Shown: positions 1 through 10,534, counted from the stretch's first letter. The stretch: 64,000 bases of DNA from Gemmatimonadota bacterium (GCA_026705925.1 JAPOZT010000029.1:81169-145168), one strand, 5' to 3'. Notes: generated from the letters alone by a model not told the origin. A program made the numbers and translations.

Positions 1-378
1 GCTGCGGGTCTGCACGACCAGCCGGTCCGGTTGCAGGCCGGCGAAGACCTCCAGGCACATGCGCGTGATTCGGTATTTGGACTCGGCACCCTGGTAGGGG
101 TCCGTGGCGGAACTCAGGAATACCCGCACCGGTTTGCCCCGCTTCTTCAGACGGGCCATCTCGGCCTCGAGCCGTTCGGGCGCGTTGATCTTGACATCCA
201 CGTAGTCGCCCCAGGCCCCGCCGTGGTAGAGGTGAACGGGCAGGGCCTGCACGTAGCAGTAGGGGCACCGGTACACGCAGCCGACATAGGGTTGCAGGGA
301 ATGGGTGTAACCTTCCAGGAAGCCGCCCGTTCGGGTCAGGATCGTCTTGCAGGTTATTTCTCGTACGGCTGTGGCCAT
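1..378 (-). CDS. Radical SAM protein, SPL/Rv2578c-like (3' part lost at window edge)
   Basis: Minus-strand reading from ATG at 378: MATAVREITCKTILTRTGGFLEGYTHSLQPYVGCVYRCPYCYVQALPVHLYHGG..., with CxxxCxxC radical SAM motif (CVYRCPYC). Not listed in the ORF track because it is truncated. Confidence 0.8.
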   Translation of the reverse strand, partial: MATAVREITCKTILTRTGGFLEGYTHSLQPYVGCVYRCPYCYVQALPVHLYHGGAWGDYVDVKINAPERLEAEMARLKKRGKPVRVFLSSATDPYQGAESKYRITRMCLEVFAGLQPDRLVVQTRS

Positions 379-438
379 TCGCTTCGACCTCCGGCGGTCG
401 GGACTTCCCAATGTGCCGGATCTTACCGCCGGGTCCGG

Positions 439-2919
439 TCACATCAACCCCACGGGATCCACGTCGACTTTCAAGTGAACACGCCGGTTGTCGGCAGCCC
501 GCTCCCATTGCAGCCTGGCTCGCCGCACGGCGTCACGAAGACGCCCGGAATGGCTGCTTCGCGCGATGATCTGCCAGCGGTACTGGTTGCGCACCCGGGC
601 GATTACCGGCGGCGCCGGCCCCAGTATATTCAGCCCTCCCGGTTGCTTCCGCATGAGTTCGGCGAAGCGGCGCGCCTCCCGCATCACGTATTCGTCCCGT
701 TCCCCCTGAAACAGGATCCCGATCATGCGTCCGAAGGGCGGATAGCCCAGCGCCTTGCGGTCGCTGGTTTCCCGGGCGTAAAAGGACTCGTAGTCGTGCG
801 CCTGCGCGCTGGAGACGCTGTGATGGCCCTGCGCATAGGTCTGGACGATCACCTCGCCGCCCAGCTTGCCCCGTCCGGTCCGTCCGGCCACCTGCGTCAG
901 CAGTTGAAAGGTCCGCTCGCTTGCCCTGAAATCCGGAAGGTTGAGGGAAGTGTCGGCAGAGATGACGCCCACGAGCGTTACGTTCGGGAAGTCGAATCCC
1001 TTGGCCACCATCTGCGTACCGAGCAGGATGTCCGCCTCGCGGTTCAGCACGCGGTGGAAGATATCCTGGTGGGAACCCTTCCGCGAGGTGGTGTCCATGT
1101 CCATGCGGACGATCCGGGCGTCCGGAAACCGCTCTTTGAGTTCCTCCTCGACGCGCTGGGTGCCGACGCCCCGGTATCCTATCGACCCGGAACGGCACTT
1201 GGGGCAGACTTCCGGCGCCTGGTCCCTGTGGTCGCAGTAGTGGCACCGCATGAACAGGCTGTCGGCGTGGTAGGTCATCGTCACGCTGCAGTGGGGACAG
1301 GACACGGAGTGCCCGCAGTCGTAGCACTGGACGAAGGGCGAGAATCCGCGCCGGTTCAGGAAGAGGATGATCTGCTCCTTCCGCTCGAGCCGGTCCTTGA
1401 TCCGGTCGGCCAGGGGAGCGGAGAAGATCGAAAAGCGCCCCAGCCTGCGCTCTTCCCGCATGTCCACGATCCGCACGCCCGGCAGGGGGCGCCGGTCCAC
1501 CCGCTCGGTCAGGCGGCAGCACTCGAATTTGCCGGTCTGCGTATTGGCGTAGGTCTCCAGTGATGGCGTCGCGCTGCCCATGACCGTCACGGCGTTCACC
1601 GTGCGCGCCCGGACGACCGCCACATCCCGCGCATGATAGAGCGGGGGGTCGTCGAACTGCTTGTAGGACGGTTCGTGCTCCTCGTCGATGACGATCAGTC
1701 CGAGATCGGAAAGCGGCGCGAACACGGCGGACCGGGCGCCGACGACGATGCGGTAGTCCCCGGCGCGGGTCCGCCGCCAGGAGTCGTACCGCTCCCCCGG
1801 GGACAGGCCGCTGTGCAGGACGGTCACTAGATCGCCGAAATGGGCGCGGAACTGCCGCACGGCCTGCGGGGTCAGGGCAAGTTCCGGCACGAGCACGATG
1901 GCCGACCGGCCGGCTTCCAGGGTCTTTTCTATGGATTTGACGTAAACGTGCGTCTTCCCGCTGCCGGTGACGCCGTAGAGCAGCAGGGACTTGAAGGTGC
2001 CGTGGCCGATGGCGCCGTGGATCGCCCGCAACGCCTCGGCCTGCTCCGCCGTAGGATCGACGTCGTCCGGTTCGGGCAGCTCGGCGTCCCGGTAGGGGTC
2101 GCGTACCGTCTCTACCTCCTGCAGCGACACCAGGCCCTTCTTCTCCAGTCTCCGCACCACGGCCCGTTCGATCCGCCCCAGGTGACGGAGCTGCTCCGTG
2201 GTCAGCCGTCCACCGTGCCGCGCCAGGAGGTTGATGCAGCTGGCCTGCCGGGTGGCGCGGGGGATCAGCCGGGTCACGATCCGGTCCGCCTCCTCCATCG
2301 GCGGGACCAGTTCGACCCAGGTCTCGTACCGGATGCCCGGTCCGGTACCGGCATCTCCGATCGAAATCGTTACCAGGCCCTTGGCCTCGAGGCCGCGCAG
2401 GGCCGCGAAGGGCTGCCGGACGCGGGTCCGGCGCCGGAGGCTCGACAGCGTGACGGCGCCCTGTTCCGGAACCTGGGCGAGCAGTTCGGCCTGCCGGGGC
2501 GCGGCGCGCCGGAGCCGGTCCATGCTCTCGGGGGGACACGGTTCGTCCCGGCGGACGATCTGTTCGCTTTCCGACAGCATGCCCGCGGGCAGGGCGGCCT
2601 TGATCGCTTCGCCCCACGGGCAGAGATAGTACCGGCCGATCCACTGCGTGAGCTTGAGCAGCGAGTCGTCCAGGACGGCGTCGCTGTCGAGGACGTCCAA
2701 CAGCGGCCTGTACCGCGGCACGGGACAGGTGTCCGAAAGCGCCGTAATAACGCCGGTCATCCTGCGGTTCGTGAAGGCGACGGAGACCCTGCGTCCCGGC
2801 AGGGCCGTGTCGAGGAGATTGTCAGGAATGCTGTAGGAGAATACCTGATCGACCGGTAGAGGGAGGGCTATTTCGGCAAACCGGACGGAAGCCGTCATAG
2901 GCTGTGACCGCCGTTTCAA
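439..2919 (-). CDS. priA: Primosomal protein N' (replication restart helicase PriA)
   Basis: 826 aa; Walker A GVTGSGKTHVY, DEEH box, zinc-binding CYDCGHSVSCPHC...CHYCDH...CPKC, GTQMVAKGFDFPNVTLVGV. Confidence 0.95.
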   Translation of the reverse strand: MKRRSQPMTASVRFAEIALPLPVDQVFSYSIPDNLLDTALPGRRVSVAFTNRRMTGVITALSDTCPVPRYRPLLDVLDSDAVLDDSLLKLTQWIGRYYLCPWGEAIKAALPAGMLSESEQIVRRDEPCPPESMDRLRRAAPRQAELLAQVPEQGAVTLSSLRRRTRVRQPFAALRGLEAKGLVTISIGDAGTGPGIRYETWVELVPPMEEADRIVTRLIPRATRQASCINLLARHGGRLTTEQLRHLGRIERAVVRRLEKKGLVSLQEVETVRDPYRDAELPEPDDVDPTAEQAEALRAIHGAIGHGTFKSLLLYGVTGSGKTHVYVKSIEKTLEAGRSAIVLVPELALTPQAVRQFRAHFGDLVTVLHSGLSPGERYDSWRRTRAGDYRIVVGARSAVFAPLSDLGLIVIDEEHEPSYKQFDDPPLYHARDVAVVRARTVNAVTVMGSATPSLETYANTQTGKFECCRLTERVDRRPLPGVRIVDMREERRLGRFSIFSAPLADRIKDRLERKEQIILFLNRRGFSPFVQCYDCGHSVSCPHCSVTMTYHADSLFMRCHYCDHRDQAPEVCPKCRSGSIGYRGVGTQRVEEELKERFPDARIVRMDMDTTSRKGSHQDIFHRVLNREADILLGTQMVAKGFDFPNVTLVGVISADTSLNLPDFRASERTFQLLTQVAGRTGRGKLGGEVIVQTYAQGHHSVSSAQAHDYESFYARETSDRKALGYPPFGRMIGILFQGERDEYVMREARRFAELMRKQPGGLNILGPAPPVIARVRNQYRWQIIARSSHSGRLRDAVRRARLQWERAADNRRVHLKVDVDPVGLM

Positions 2920-4328
2920 TACACCCGATAGAGCTGATACCTGCCATAGCCGTCGAAGTCGACGAAGACGAAACTACGGCTGATGTTGTTGTAGTGCCAT
3001 ACCTGGTACGGATGAGAGAAGGACCGGTCCCAGGTATGCCGCTCTATTTCGTCCGGCGGTCCGTAGACGATATAGATTCGGCCCTGGTCGCTGCGCCAGC
3101 CTTTCCGGAGTCCGTCGTCGAAATGTTCGTTCGCGTACGCGATCCGCCGGTAATAGGTGATCATGTGCTCGTTCCGGTCCGTTCCGGGCGTGGGGTCCCG
3201 GCGTTTCCAGAACGCTTCCAGGGCGACTTTCTGTTCACCCGCGGGCGCGTCCCTGTACTTCTTCAGCGTATCCAGCTCGTCGTTCTTGGCGATATACCTC
3301 AATTGCTCGGTGATCTCCCTGAAGTTCTTCGCCGTCGTCAGGGGCAGCAGGAACTGCCAGGTGATATGGAATTCCGATTCGGCTTTCGCCCGGTTTCGCA
3401 CGGCGCGGTCATCGACTTCGATTTCGAGGGTGTACACCCCCTGGGACAGGTCGCTGGTATCAAACCGGCCGCTGTACGCGCCGATATGACCCTGCCGTTC
3501 CAGGGGTTCCTCCCTTTCCAGCATCAACTTGCCCGTCGGCGACTTGATCTTGTATACCGCCGACAGGGGCTGTTCCGCCTCACCGGCCGCGTCCGAATAC
3601 ACCTCGTAGTAGATGTACATGTCGGTATGGTCTTCGCCGAAGGCGCGGGTCAGGTTGGGAACGATCCGGATGCCCCTGCGTTCCAGGCCGACGTTGGAAG
3701 ACCCTTCCAGGACCAGTCCGGCAAACTGTATGTCGCTTACGCTCAGCCGGTCCCTGTAGTAATCCGGTACTTCAAAGGGCCTGGCCATGTCATGCTGGCT
3801 GCCGGTATCCTGGTCGTAGAGCTTGATCTCGAGGTCGTACTTGCCCGGGGGAAGGTAGGTGGTGTACAGTTTTGCGCGGGAATGGTCCATCACCCGCATC
3901 TCGAATTCCGTATCCACCAGGACCGAATCCCGGATGGTCTCGGCGGTGACCTGGTAATCGTCATCGTCGATCACGATAAGCGAGAGTTCGAAACGGGCGG
4001 CGTAGCGGTCTCCGGACCGGACGAAGCTGAACAGTTCGTTCGAAAGGCGGTAGTAGCAGTCGACACGCGTGCTGTCGACCGTTGCGCCGCGCGAAGTGAC
4101 GATATCCACCACGGCGAGACTCGGGTTGATCCTGCCCGATTGATCGGGAGCGCGGTCCGCCGGAGCCGCCGCGGGGGCGACCGGAGCAGCCGAAGCCGCC
4201 GCTGCCGGAGCCACCGCTTGAGCCGCCGAAACCGCGACCACGGTTACGGCCGGAACCGCGAGCAGCATTGCTACGGCCGGCTTCGCAAGCCCTGAGAACA
4301 CCCTGATCCACCTTCCAGCGTCGAACAT
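2916..4328 (-). CDS. GWxTD domain-containing secreted protein
   Basis: C-terminal GWRSDQGRIYIVYGPPDEIERHTWDRSFSHPYQVWHY matches the GWxTD domain; likely start MFDAGRWIRVF at about 4328 followed by a signal-like Ala-rich segment; overlaps priA start by 4 bp. Confidence 0.8.
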   Translation of the reverse strand: MFDAGRWIRVFSGLAKPAVAMLLAVPAVTVVAVSAAQAVAPAAAASAAPVAPAAAPADRAPDQSGRINPSLAVVDIVTSRGATVDSTRVDCYYRLSNELFSFVRSGDRYAARFELSLIVIDDDDYQVTAETIRDSVLVDTEFEMRVMDHSRAKLYTTYLPPGKYDLEIKLYDQDTGSQHDMARPFEVPDYYRDRLSVSDIQFAGLVLEGSSNVGLERRGIRIVPNLTRAFGEDHTDMYIYYEVYSDAAGEAEQPLSAVYKIKSPTGKLMLEREEPLERQGHIGAYSGRFDTSDLSQGVYTLEIEVDDRAVRNRAKAESEFHITWQFLLPLTTAKNFREITEQLRYIAKNDELDTLKKYRDAPAGEQKVALEAFWKRRDPTPGTDRNEHMITYYRRIAYANEHFDDGLRKGWRSDQGRIYIVYGPPDEIERHTWDRSFSHPYQVWHYNNISRSFVFVDFDGYGRYQLYRVY

Positions 4329-4712
4329 CGAACCTCCACTGCGAATAAAAGAAGTACGCGGCCTTGCCGGCGCGGACCTCGATCGAAAACGCCCGCCAAA
4401 GCGCCGTTCCTGGTGCTTTGATAGAGTTGTGTCGGGGTTTACCTTGCAATATATTTGCATTTCGACGACCGGCAAAAGTATTATTTGATCCGCGTGCGTC
4501 CGCGAATGACCGAAGGGCGACCGGCGTAACGGAGGTCGCCGCCTGGAACGCGTCGCGCATCATCGTTCCTTATAGTATTGAATACAAATTCATCGATTCA
4601 GTTCCCCGTATCGAATTGTCCCTCGGAGAAACAGGCGGCGAAAGGGGCGGCGAAAAGGAACGTGACGATCCATTGGGAAGCGAGGTCCGCAGCATGACGA
4701 AAGGATGGCGGT

Positions 4713-5762
4713 GTGCCTAAAACGAAAATCGGTTTCATCGGTGGGGGCGGCATCGCCCGCGAACACATGCAGCACCTGTCCCAAATGGACGACGTGGAAT
4801 TGGCGGCGGTCGCCGACATCAGCGGCGCTGCCCTGGATGCCTGCCGGGAAGCATACGGCATCCCCCACTGTTTCGAGGACTACCGGGAACTGCTGGCGAT
4901 GGATTCGATCGACGCGGTCACCGTGGGCACGCCGAACAGCGCCCACTGCGAACCGACCATCGACGCGCTCCGGGCCGGCAAGGACGTCCTGGTGGAGAAA
5001 CCCATGGCCATCACGGCGGAAGAAGCCGCGAAAATGGTTAAAGCGAGCCGGGACACGGGCCGCATCCTGGTGATAGGATTTCAGCACCGGTTCGCTCCCG
5101 AAGCCCGGATGCTCAAGCGCTTCATCGACCGGGGAGAGTTCGGGAAGATTCTGTACGGACGATGCCTGGCCCTCCGCCGCCGCGGGATTCCGAACTGGGG
5201 GGTCTTCGGCCGCAAAGACCTTCAGGGCGGAGGCGCGTTGATCGATATCGGCGTGCACATGATCGAGGCGGCCCACTATCTCATGGGCTCTCCCCAGCCC
5301 GTAAGCGCCTTCGGGAGCGCCTACACCTACCTGGGAGACCGGCCCAGCGACACGGTTTCCATGTGGCCCGACTGGGATCACGAAACGTACTCCGTCGAGG
5401 ACCTGGCGGTGGGGATGATCCGGTTCGACAACGGCGCCACGCTCTCCGTGGAGGCTTCCTTTGCGGCGCATATCGGGAAGGGAGAATGGACGTTCTCGCT
5501 GATGGGCGAAAAGGCCGGCGGCCAGTTCAGCCCGCCCCGGGTCTTCAAGGACCAGTCCGGTACCATGATCAACATCAAGCCGGACTATCTACCCGATATG
5601 GATGGATTCCGATTCAAGATGGAACATTTCATCGACTGCGTGCGGACCCGGAAACCGTCCGAAGCGCCGGGCGAGCACGGCCTCCTCGTGCAACAGATCC
5701 TGAACGGCATCTACCGGTCCGCCGAAACGGGCCGTGAAGTGCCCATCGAACCCTTGATCTGA
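4713..5762 (+). CDS. Gfo/Idh/MocA family oxidoreductase
   Basis: N-terminal Rossmann KIGFIGGGGIAREHMQHL, central VEKPMAITAEEA motif. Confidence 0.92.
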   Translation: MPKTKIGFIGGGGIAREHMQHLSQMDDVELAAVADISGAALDACREAYGIPHCFEDYRELLAMDSIDAVTVGTPNSAHCEPTIDALRAGKDVLVEKPMAITAEEAAKMVKASRDTGRILVIGFQHRFAPEARMLKRFIDRGEFGKILYGRCLALRRRGIPNWGVFGRKDLQGGGALIDIGVHMIEAAHYLMGSPQPVSAFGSAYTYLGDRPSDTVSMWPDWDHETYSVEDLAVGMIRFDNGATLSVEASFAAHIGKGEWTFSLMGEKAGGQFSPPRVFKDQSGTMINIKPDYLPDMDGFRFKMEHFIDCVRTRKPSEAPGEHGLLVQQILNGIYRSAETGREVPIEPLI

Positions 5763-5871
5763 GCCCTGGGAAATCCGCGTGGATAGGCGGCAGGTTGACG
5801 GGCCGACCCGGCGGGCCGGGCAGACCGACGCGCCGCTTTAGCCGCGCCACGATATTCCGGGAGGAAATGCG

Positions 5872-6693
5872 TTGTTTACCGACGATCAGTGGTCCTGCTG
5901 GGACGAAAACGGCTACGTGATCATACCGGAGGCCGTACCCGCCGTTCATCTGGAAGCCACAATTTCAGCCATCGCCGCGTTCCTCGACCTGGACCCCCGG
6001 GATCCGGAAACCTGGTACGCCGATCCACCCCGTCGGCTTGGTTTCGTCGAAATGTACCATCACCAGGCGATGTGGGACAATCGGCAGCATGAGCGGGTCT
6101 ACGAGGCGTTCAAGACCCTGTGGAAAGAGGAGAAGCTGTGGGTGAGCATCGACCGGGCGAACATGACGCCGCCGGAAAGGGAAACCCGGCCTCACGGGTT
6201 CAAAGAGTCACTTATTCACTGGGATATGGACACGTCGGTCCATGCCGAAACGTTCAAGGTCCAGGGCGTGCTCTACCTGACCGATACGGACGTCAACCAG
6301 GGCGGCTTTCAGTGCGTGCCGGGGTTCCACAGGCGGTTTTTCGAATGGGTAAAGACCCAACCTGCCGACCGCGATCCCATGCGGCCGGACATGAAGGACC
6401 TGGAACCGGTCGCCATCCCCGGCAAGGCCGGCGATCTCCTCATCTGGCACAGCCTGCTGCCCCACGGGAACAGCCGCAACACTTCCGATAAGCCTCGCTG
6501 GTGCCAGTACATCTCCGCGAGCCCGAGCGAGGAGGATAACGAAAACCTCCGGCAATACCGCATCTCGCTTTGGAAGAACCGCATGAACCCGGACGCCTTC
6601 CCGGGCGATCCGCGCGGCGTCGAGCGCAGAAGCGGTCCCGCGCACCTCACCGTACTGGGACGGCGGTTGCTGGGCCTGGACCGCTGGGCATAA
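5872..6693 (+). CDS. Phytanoyl-CoA dioxygenase (PhyH) family protein
   Basis: HWDMD iron-binding motif, QGGFQCVPGFHRRF, LIWHSLLPHGNSRNTSDKPRWCQYIS. Confidence 0.9.
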   Translation: MFTDDQWSCWDENGYVIIPEAVPAVHLEATISAIAAFLDLDPRDPETWYADPPRRLGFVEMYHHQAMWDNRQHERVYEAFKTLWKEEKLWVSIDRANMTPPERETRPHGFKESLIHWDMDTSVHAETFKVQGVLYLTDTDVNQGGFQCVPGFHRRFFEWVKTQPADRDPMRPDMKDLEPVAIPGKAGDLLIWHSLLPHGNSRNTSDKPRWCQYISASPSEEDNENLRQYRISLWKNRMNPDAFPGDPRGVERRSGPAHLTVLGRRLLGLDRWA

Positions 6694-6712
6694 AGCGGCC
6701 GCGTGCCGGGAC

Positions 6713-7735
6713 CTAATCTTTGTTCCCGCCGCAGGACTCCCGGACGATGAGGCGGGAGCGGAGCGTGACCTGCTCGGTCGTGTCTTCTCCGCCGATCTTA
6801 CGCAGCAGCAGATCCATCGCCATCCCGGCTATTTCCTGGTAGGGGACGGCCATCGTGGTCAGCGCAGGCGACAGGTAGGCCGAAACGTCTATATCTCCAA
6901 AACCCACCACGGCCACGTCTTCCGGTATTCGAAGCCCCCCGTCGCGCAGGCCGCGGCACACGCCGATCGCCGTATAGTCGTCCCTGCAGAGCAAGGCGGT
7001 GAAACGGTCCCGAAGGTTCAGTCCCTGAATGTATCCGCCTTCGCCACGGCTGCCCAGGGGCGGGATGATCTCATGGGGCAGGTCGTTGTCCCCCATCGCC
7101 CTGCAGTAACCTCTTCCCTTGGACGAAACCGGGCTTTCGAGGTCCAGGTCCCGCCCGATGTACCCGATCCTCCGGTGGCCCAGTTCGATCAGGTGGTTCG
7201 TCGCGTGATAGAAATCGGCCTCGAGATCCAGCACGACACCGCTGATATGCTCGGTGGGATAGTGGTACGTCACCACCGGAATGTGGTTCCGCACCATGTC
7301 CCGTATCCGGTCCGATTCCCCTCGGTCGCCCCGCGTGTTGATCAGGAGCCCGTCCACGCCCCTTGAGATCAACTGCCTGATCTGCGTGCCCTGGTCGTCC
7401 TGCGAAGATCGGGCAGTCCGGTTCACGGCCATGCCCATCAGCAACTGATAATGCGCTCGCTCGGCCGCCCTGAGTATCTGTTCCGTCTGGTTTCCGTACG
7501 TTTCAAGGGAGATCTGGTAGGTGAGCAGGCCAAGCGTACCCGTCCTGCCGGTTACGAATCCCTGCGCCATCAGATTGGGGGTATACTGCATCTCGTCCGC
7601 GGTCTGCTTCACGAGCAGCCGGGTCTTCTCGCTGACGAGATAGGCCGCACTGCGGGACAAGGCCCGCGAAACCGTGGAGTGGGAGATCCCCAGTCTCTGC
7701 GCGATGTCCTTGATGGTGACCTGCTTGACTCTCAT
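6713..7735 (-). CDS. LacI-family transcriptional regulator (paralog 1)
   Basis: MRVKQVTIKDIAQRLGISHSTVSRALS HTH; periplasmic-binding-like effector domain; C-term LIVRESCG. Probable start 7735 (track ORF starts 7786). Confidence 0.92.
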   Translation of the reverse strand: MRVKQVTIKDIAQRLGISHSTVSRALSRSAAYLVSEKTRLLVKQTADEMQYTPNLMAQGFVTGRTGTLGLLTYQISLETYGNQTEQILRAAERAHYQLLMGMAVNRTARSSQDDQGTQIRQLISRGVDGLLINTRGDRGESDRIRDMVRNHIPVVTYHYPTEHISGVVLDLEADFYHATNHLIELGHRRIGYIGRDLDLESPVSSKGRGYCRAMGDNDLPHEIIPPLGSRGEGGYIQGLNLRDRFTALLCRDDYTAIGVCRGLRDGGLRIPEDVAVVGFGDIDVSAYLSPALTTMAVPYQEIAGMAMDLLLRKIGGEDTTEQVTLRSRLIVRESCGGNKD

Positions 7736-7873
7736 GGACCGATCCGATCTAACCGAGGGCCGATCTGGTTTCGACTGCAATCCCACGCCGGAACAGGCGG
7801 GCGGAACTGCCCGTGATCGCGCAGAAATCCAAAACGGCCGGGTCAGGACGTGAACGCACGGGTTGGAATGACG

Positions 7874-7883
7874 AAACGCGTTT
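7874..7883. promoter_or_regulatory. Candidate LacI-type operator (palindrome AAACGCGTTT)
   Basis: CpG-centred perfect 10-bp palindrome upstream of LacI paralog 1. Confidence 0.35.
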
Positions 7884-7984
7884 TCGAATCAGTACGATAG
7901 CAGAGAAAGACACCACCCATAAAGATAAAATGGGGCGGTTCCGTGTCAAGGACGTTGAGATCGCGGCGGGAAGGTTGGCCGGCG

Positions 7985-8042
7985 GAGGTAGGACGGGTTG
8001 CGGAGGCAGGACGGGTTGCGGAGATAGGACGGGTTGCGGTGG
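7985..8042. repeat. 18-bp tandem repeat, about 3 copies, in a wider degenerate repeat tract (about 7985-8170)
   Basis: ggtaggacgggttgcgga / ggcaggacgggttgcgga / gataggacgggttgcggt. Confidence 0.85.
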
Positions 8043-8181
8043 AATCCCGGGCGGCCGGAAGGACGGGCGGCGGCGGAACGCCGGGGCGGCAGCGGAAGAA
8101 CAGGCGGAGACGGAACCTGGAGCGGCAACGGAACCTGCGACGGCGGCGGAAGGACGTTGGAACCCCCGGACCCCGCGCGGG

Positions 8182-9237
8182 TCACCACGGCATCCTGGTG
8201 GGGTCCACGGCGCCAGATCCACAGGATTCTCTTACGATCAAATTGGACGCCAGCACGATCTGACACCCTACCTCCCGGCCCTCGAGCATCTTCACCATCA
8301 GATCCATCGCCGCACGGGCGATTCCCCTGGTGGGCGTCGACTGCGTCGTAAGCGCAGGCGTCACGAAAGCTGATACGTCCGAATCGCCGCTGCCCACGAT
8401 GGCTACGTCGTCCGGCACGCGGATCCCCGATTCGCCCAGGCCGCGGTATACGCCTATGGCCGTGTAGTCACTGCAGCAGAGGAGGGCGGAGAAACGGCCC
8501 TTCACCTCCCGGGACAGCCGATAGCCGGATTCCGTCTGCTGGCGGCCGACGGGCAGGCGGACGGGGTGGAGACCGTGTTCGGTCATGGCCTTGAAATACC
8601 CCCAGCCCCGGGCGGCGTCATGACCGGGGCCGTCCCAGTTCTCGCCGAGGAACCCTATGCGCCGGTGGCCCAGCGCGATCAGGTGCTCCGTTGCCTGGTG
8701 GAAACCCGCCGCGTGATCCAGCACCACGCCGGGGAAACCCCGGACGGGATGATGAAAAGTCACCACGGGCACCCGGTCGTCGACCGCGGCAAGGATACGT
8801 TCGGACTCTCCCTCGTCACCCATGGTCTGGATCAGGAGTCCGTCGATGCCGCTTGATATGAACTGCTCCATCTGCGCGGCCTGGCCGGTCTCCGGAGACG
8901 AGGAGCCCCATTCGGCGGACATGTCGGCGGACATGCCCACCAGGAGCCGGTAGTTCCGTTCGTCCGCGGCTCTCAGGAAGCTCTCGATCTGCTTGCCGGC
9001 CTGCTCCTGGTAGCTTTCGCCGGCCAGCAGGCCCAGCGTGCCCGTTTTTCCCGTGGCAAATCCCTTGGCCAGCAGGTTGGGCCGGTAGGAAAACTCCTCG
9101 GCAACCCGTTCCACCCGCCTGCGGGTTTCCTCGCTCACCATGTGCGACTTGCTCCGGGACAGGGCGCGAGAGACCGTGGTGTGGGAGACGCCCAGTGTAT
9201 TCGCGATGTCCTTGATCGTCACCCGCTTCTTTCTCAT
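8182..9237 (-). CDS. LacI-family transcriptional regulator (paralog 2)
   Basis: MRKKRVTIKDIANTLGVSHTTVSRALS HTH; C-term LIVRESCG. Probable start 9237 (track ORF starts 9342). Confidence 0.92.
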   Translation of the reverse strand: MRKKRVTIKDIANTLGVSHTTVSRALSRSKSHMVSEETRRRVERVAEEFSYRPNLLAKGFATGKTGTLGLLAGESYQEQAGKQIESFLRAADERNYRLLVGMSADMSAEWGSSSPETGQAAQMEQFISSGIDGLLIQTMGDEGESERILAAVDDRVPVVTFHHPVRGFPGVVLDHAAGFHQATEHLIALGHRRIGFLGENWDGPGHDAARGWGYFKAMTEHGLHPVRLPVGRQQTESGYRLSREVKGRFSALLCCSDYTAIGVYRGLGESGIRVPDDVAIVGSGDSDVSAFVTPALTTQSTPTRGIARAAMDLMVKMLEGREVGCQIVLASNLIVRESCGSGAVDPTRMPW

Positions 9238-9340
9238 CGGCCCTTCCGCACCGGTTTCCCGGACCTGTTCCAGGCAGCCGGTCAACCGCCTGAAGTCCGG
9301 GACCGGCGCCCGTTTTGAAGATTGGCGCAGTTTATTACAC

Positions 9341-9387
9341 ACGTTTGCAAAACGAATTTGGCCAGGCCCGTTGCGTGTGTCAAACGG
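9341..9387. promoter_or_regulatory. Candidate LacI-type operator pair upstream of paralog 2
   Basis: acgtttgcaaaacg (contains TTTGCAAA, 9344-9351) and an oppositely oriented related site (reverse complement ccgtttgacacacg). Confidence 0.35.
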
Positions 9388-9393
9388 TTTTTT

Positions 9394-10497
9394 CTACGGT
9401 GTGGTTTTATCCGCGCCGCAGGATTCCCGGACGATGAGATGGGGTTTGAAGACGCTCCGACCCGGGGTGGGATGGCCGTGGATCTGGCGAAGGATGCCCT
9501 GTACCGTCCTGGCGGCCATATCCTCGAAGGGGATGGAAAGCGTAGTCAGGGATGGCCTGACGTAAGCCGAGACCTCGCTGTCTCCGAAACCGGTTACCGC
9601 CATGTCGTCGGGAACCCGCACGCCGGATTCGATCAATCCCCTGCAGACGCCGAGGGCCGTGTAGTCGGAGCAACATACAAGGGCCGTATACCGGCCGCGC
9701 AGCGCCCTGCCCAGATTGTATCCGGCCCGGGCGTTTCCGGTTTCGACGGGAACAATTCGGGGTGACAGTCCGTGCCCGCGCATTGCGCTGCGATAACCCT
9801 CTACATGGGACCGCGGACCGCCCGAACCGATTGGATCTTCTCCCAGGAAACAGATCCGTTCATGCCCGAGACCGATGAGATGCTCGGTGACCGCCCGCAT
9901 GCCCGGGGCCGGGTTCAGGAGAACGCTCGAGACCTCGTCCACGGCGAATCCAAAGGCGGCCACGGGCAATTGGCCTCCCGCGGCATGGACGATCCGGGCC
10001 GACTCGCTCTCGTCGCCGAGTGCCTGGACCAGGATGCCGTCTACGTCGCGGGCCTTCAGATGCATGAACTGCTCGGTTTGCTCGGTCTGATCGGCCTGTT
10101 CAGACTGTGCAGACCGTTCGGCCCCTCCAGTTTTGCCGGAAGATACGGTCCGGCTCGAGACCGCGGCGACCAGCACCTGGTAACCGTGCCGGGCGGCGGC
10201 CTGCACCAGGTGGTTGATCTGCCTGCCGGTAAATTCCTGGCCGATCCGGCTGGTCACCAGCCCCAGGACGCCTTCCGTTCCCTGTACGAAAGCCTGGGCC
10301 ATGAGATTGGGCGAATAGTCCATCTCCGCCGCGGTCCGTCTCACAAGCAGGCGCGTCTGTTCCTTTACGAGATGGGCCATGCGGGGAGACAGCGCCCGGG
10401 AGACCGTGGAGTACGAAATGCCCAGTCGCCTGGCGATGTCCTTGATCGTGACCGGCCTGTTCCTCACGGATCTGGCTCCCGTGACTGTGCGCGGCAC
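9394..10497 (-). CDS. LacI-family transcriptional regulator (paralog 3)
   Basis: VTIKDIARRLGISYSTVSRALS HTH; C-term LIVRESCG; start may be GTG at 10467. Confidence 0.92.
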   Translation of the reverse strand: MPRTVTGARSVRNRPVTIKDIARRLGISYSTVSRALSPRMAHLVKEQTRLLVRRTAAEMDYSPNLMAQAFVQGTEGVLGLVTSRIGQEFTGRQINHLVQAAARHGYQVLVAAVSSRTVSSGKTGGAERSAQSEQADQTEQTEQFMHLKARDVDGILVQALGDESESARIVHAAGGQLPVAAFGFAVDEVSSVLLNPAPGMRAVTEHLIGLGHERICFLGEDPIGSGGPRSHVEGYRSAMRGHGLSPRIVPVETGNARAGYNLGRALRGRYTALVCCSDYTALGVCRGLIESGVRVPDDMAVTGFGDSEVSAYVRPSLTTLSIPFEDMAARTVQGILRQIHGHPTPGRSVFKPHLIVRESCGADKTTP

Positions 10498-10534
10498 ACG
10501 ACGGCGGGTTGAATCAATGCCTTTCCCACCCAGC

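Noticed and set aside
31-1563. 510-aa plus-strand ORF opposite priA
   Set aside because: Antisense shadow ORF typical of high-GC DNA; priA on the minus strand has clear motifs.
4445-4459. TGCAA-TATAT-TTGCA inverted repeat upstream of the GWxTD gene
   Set aside because: Only 5-bp arms in AT-rich promoter DNA; expected by chance.
7813-8373. 186-aa plus-strand ORF with RTGCGG repeats
   Set aside because: Translated intergenic repeat, antisense to the LacI 3' end; no protein-family resemblance.
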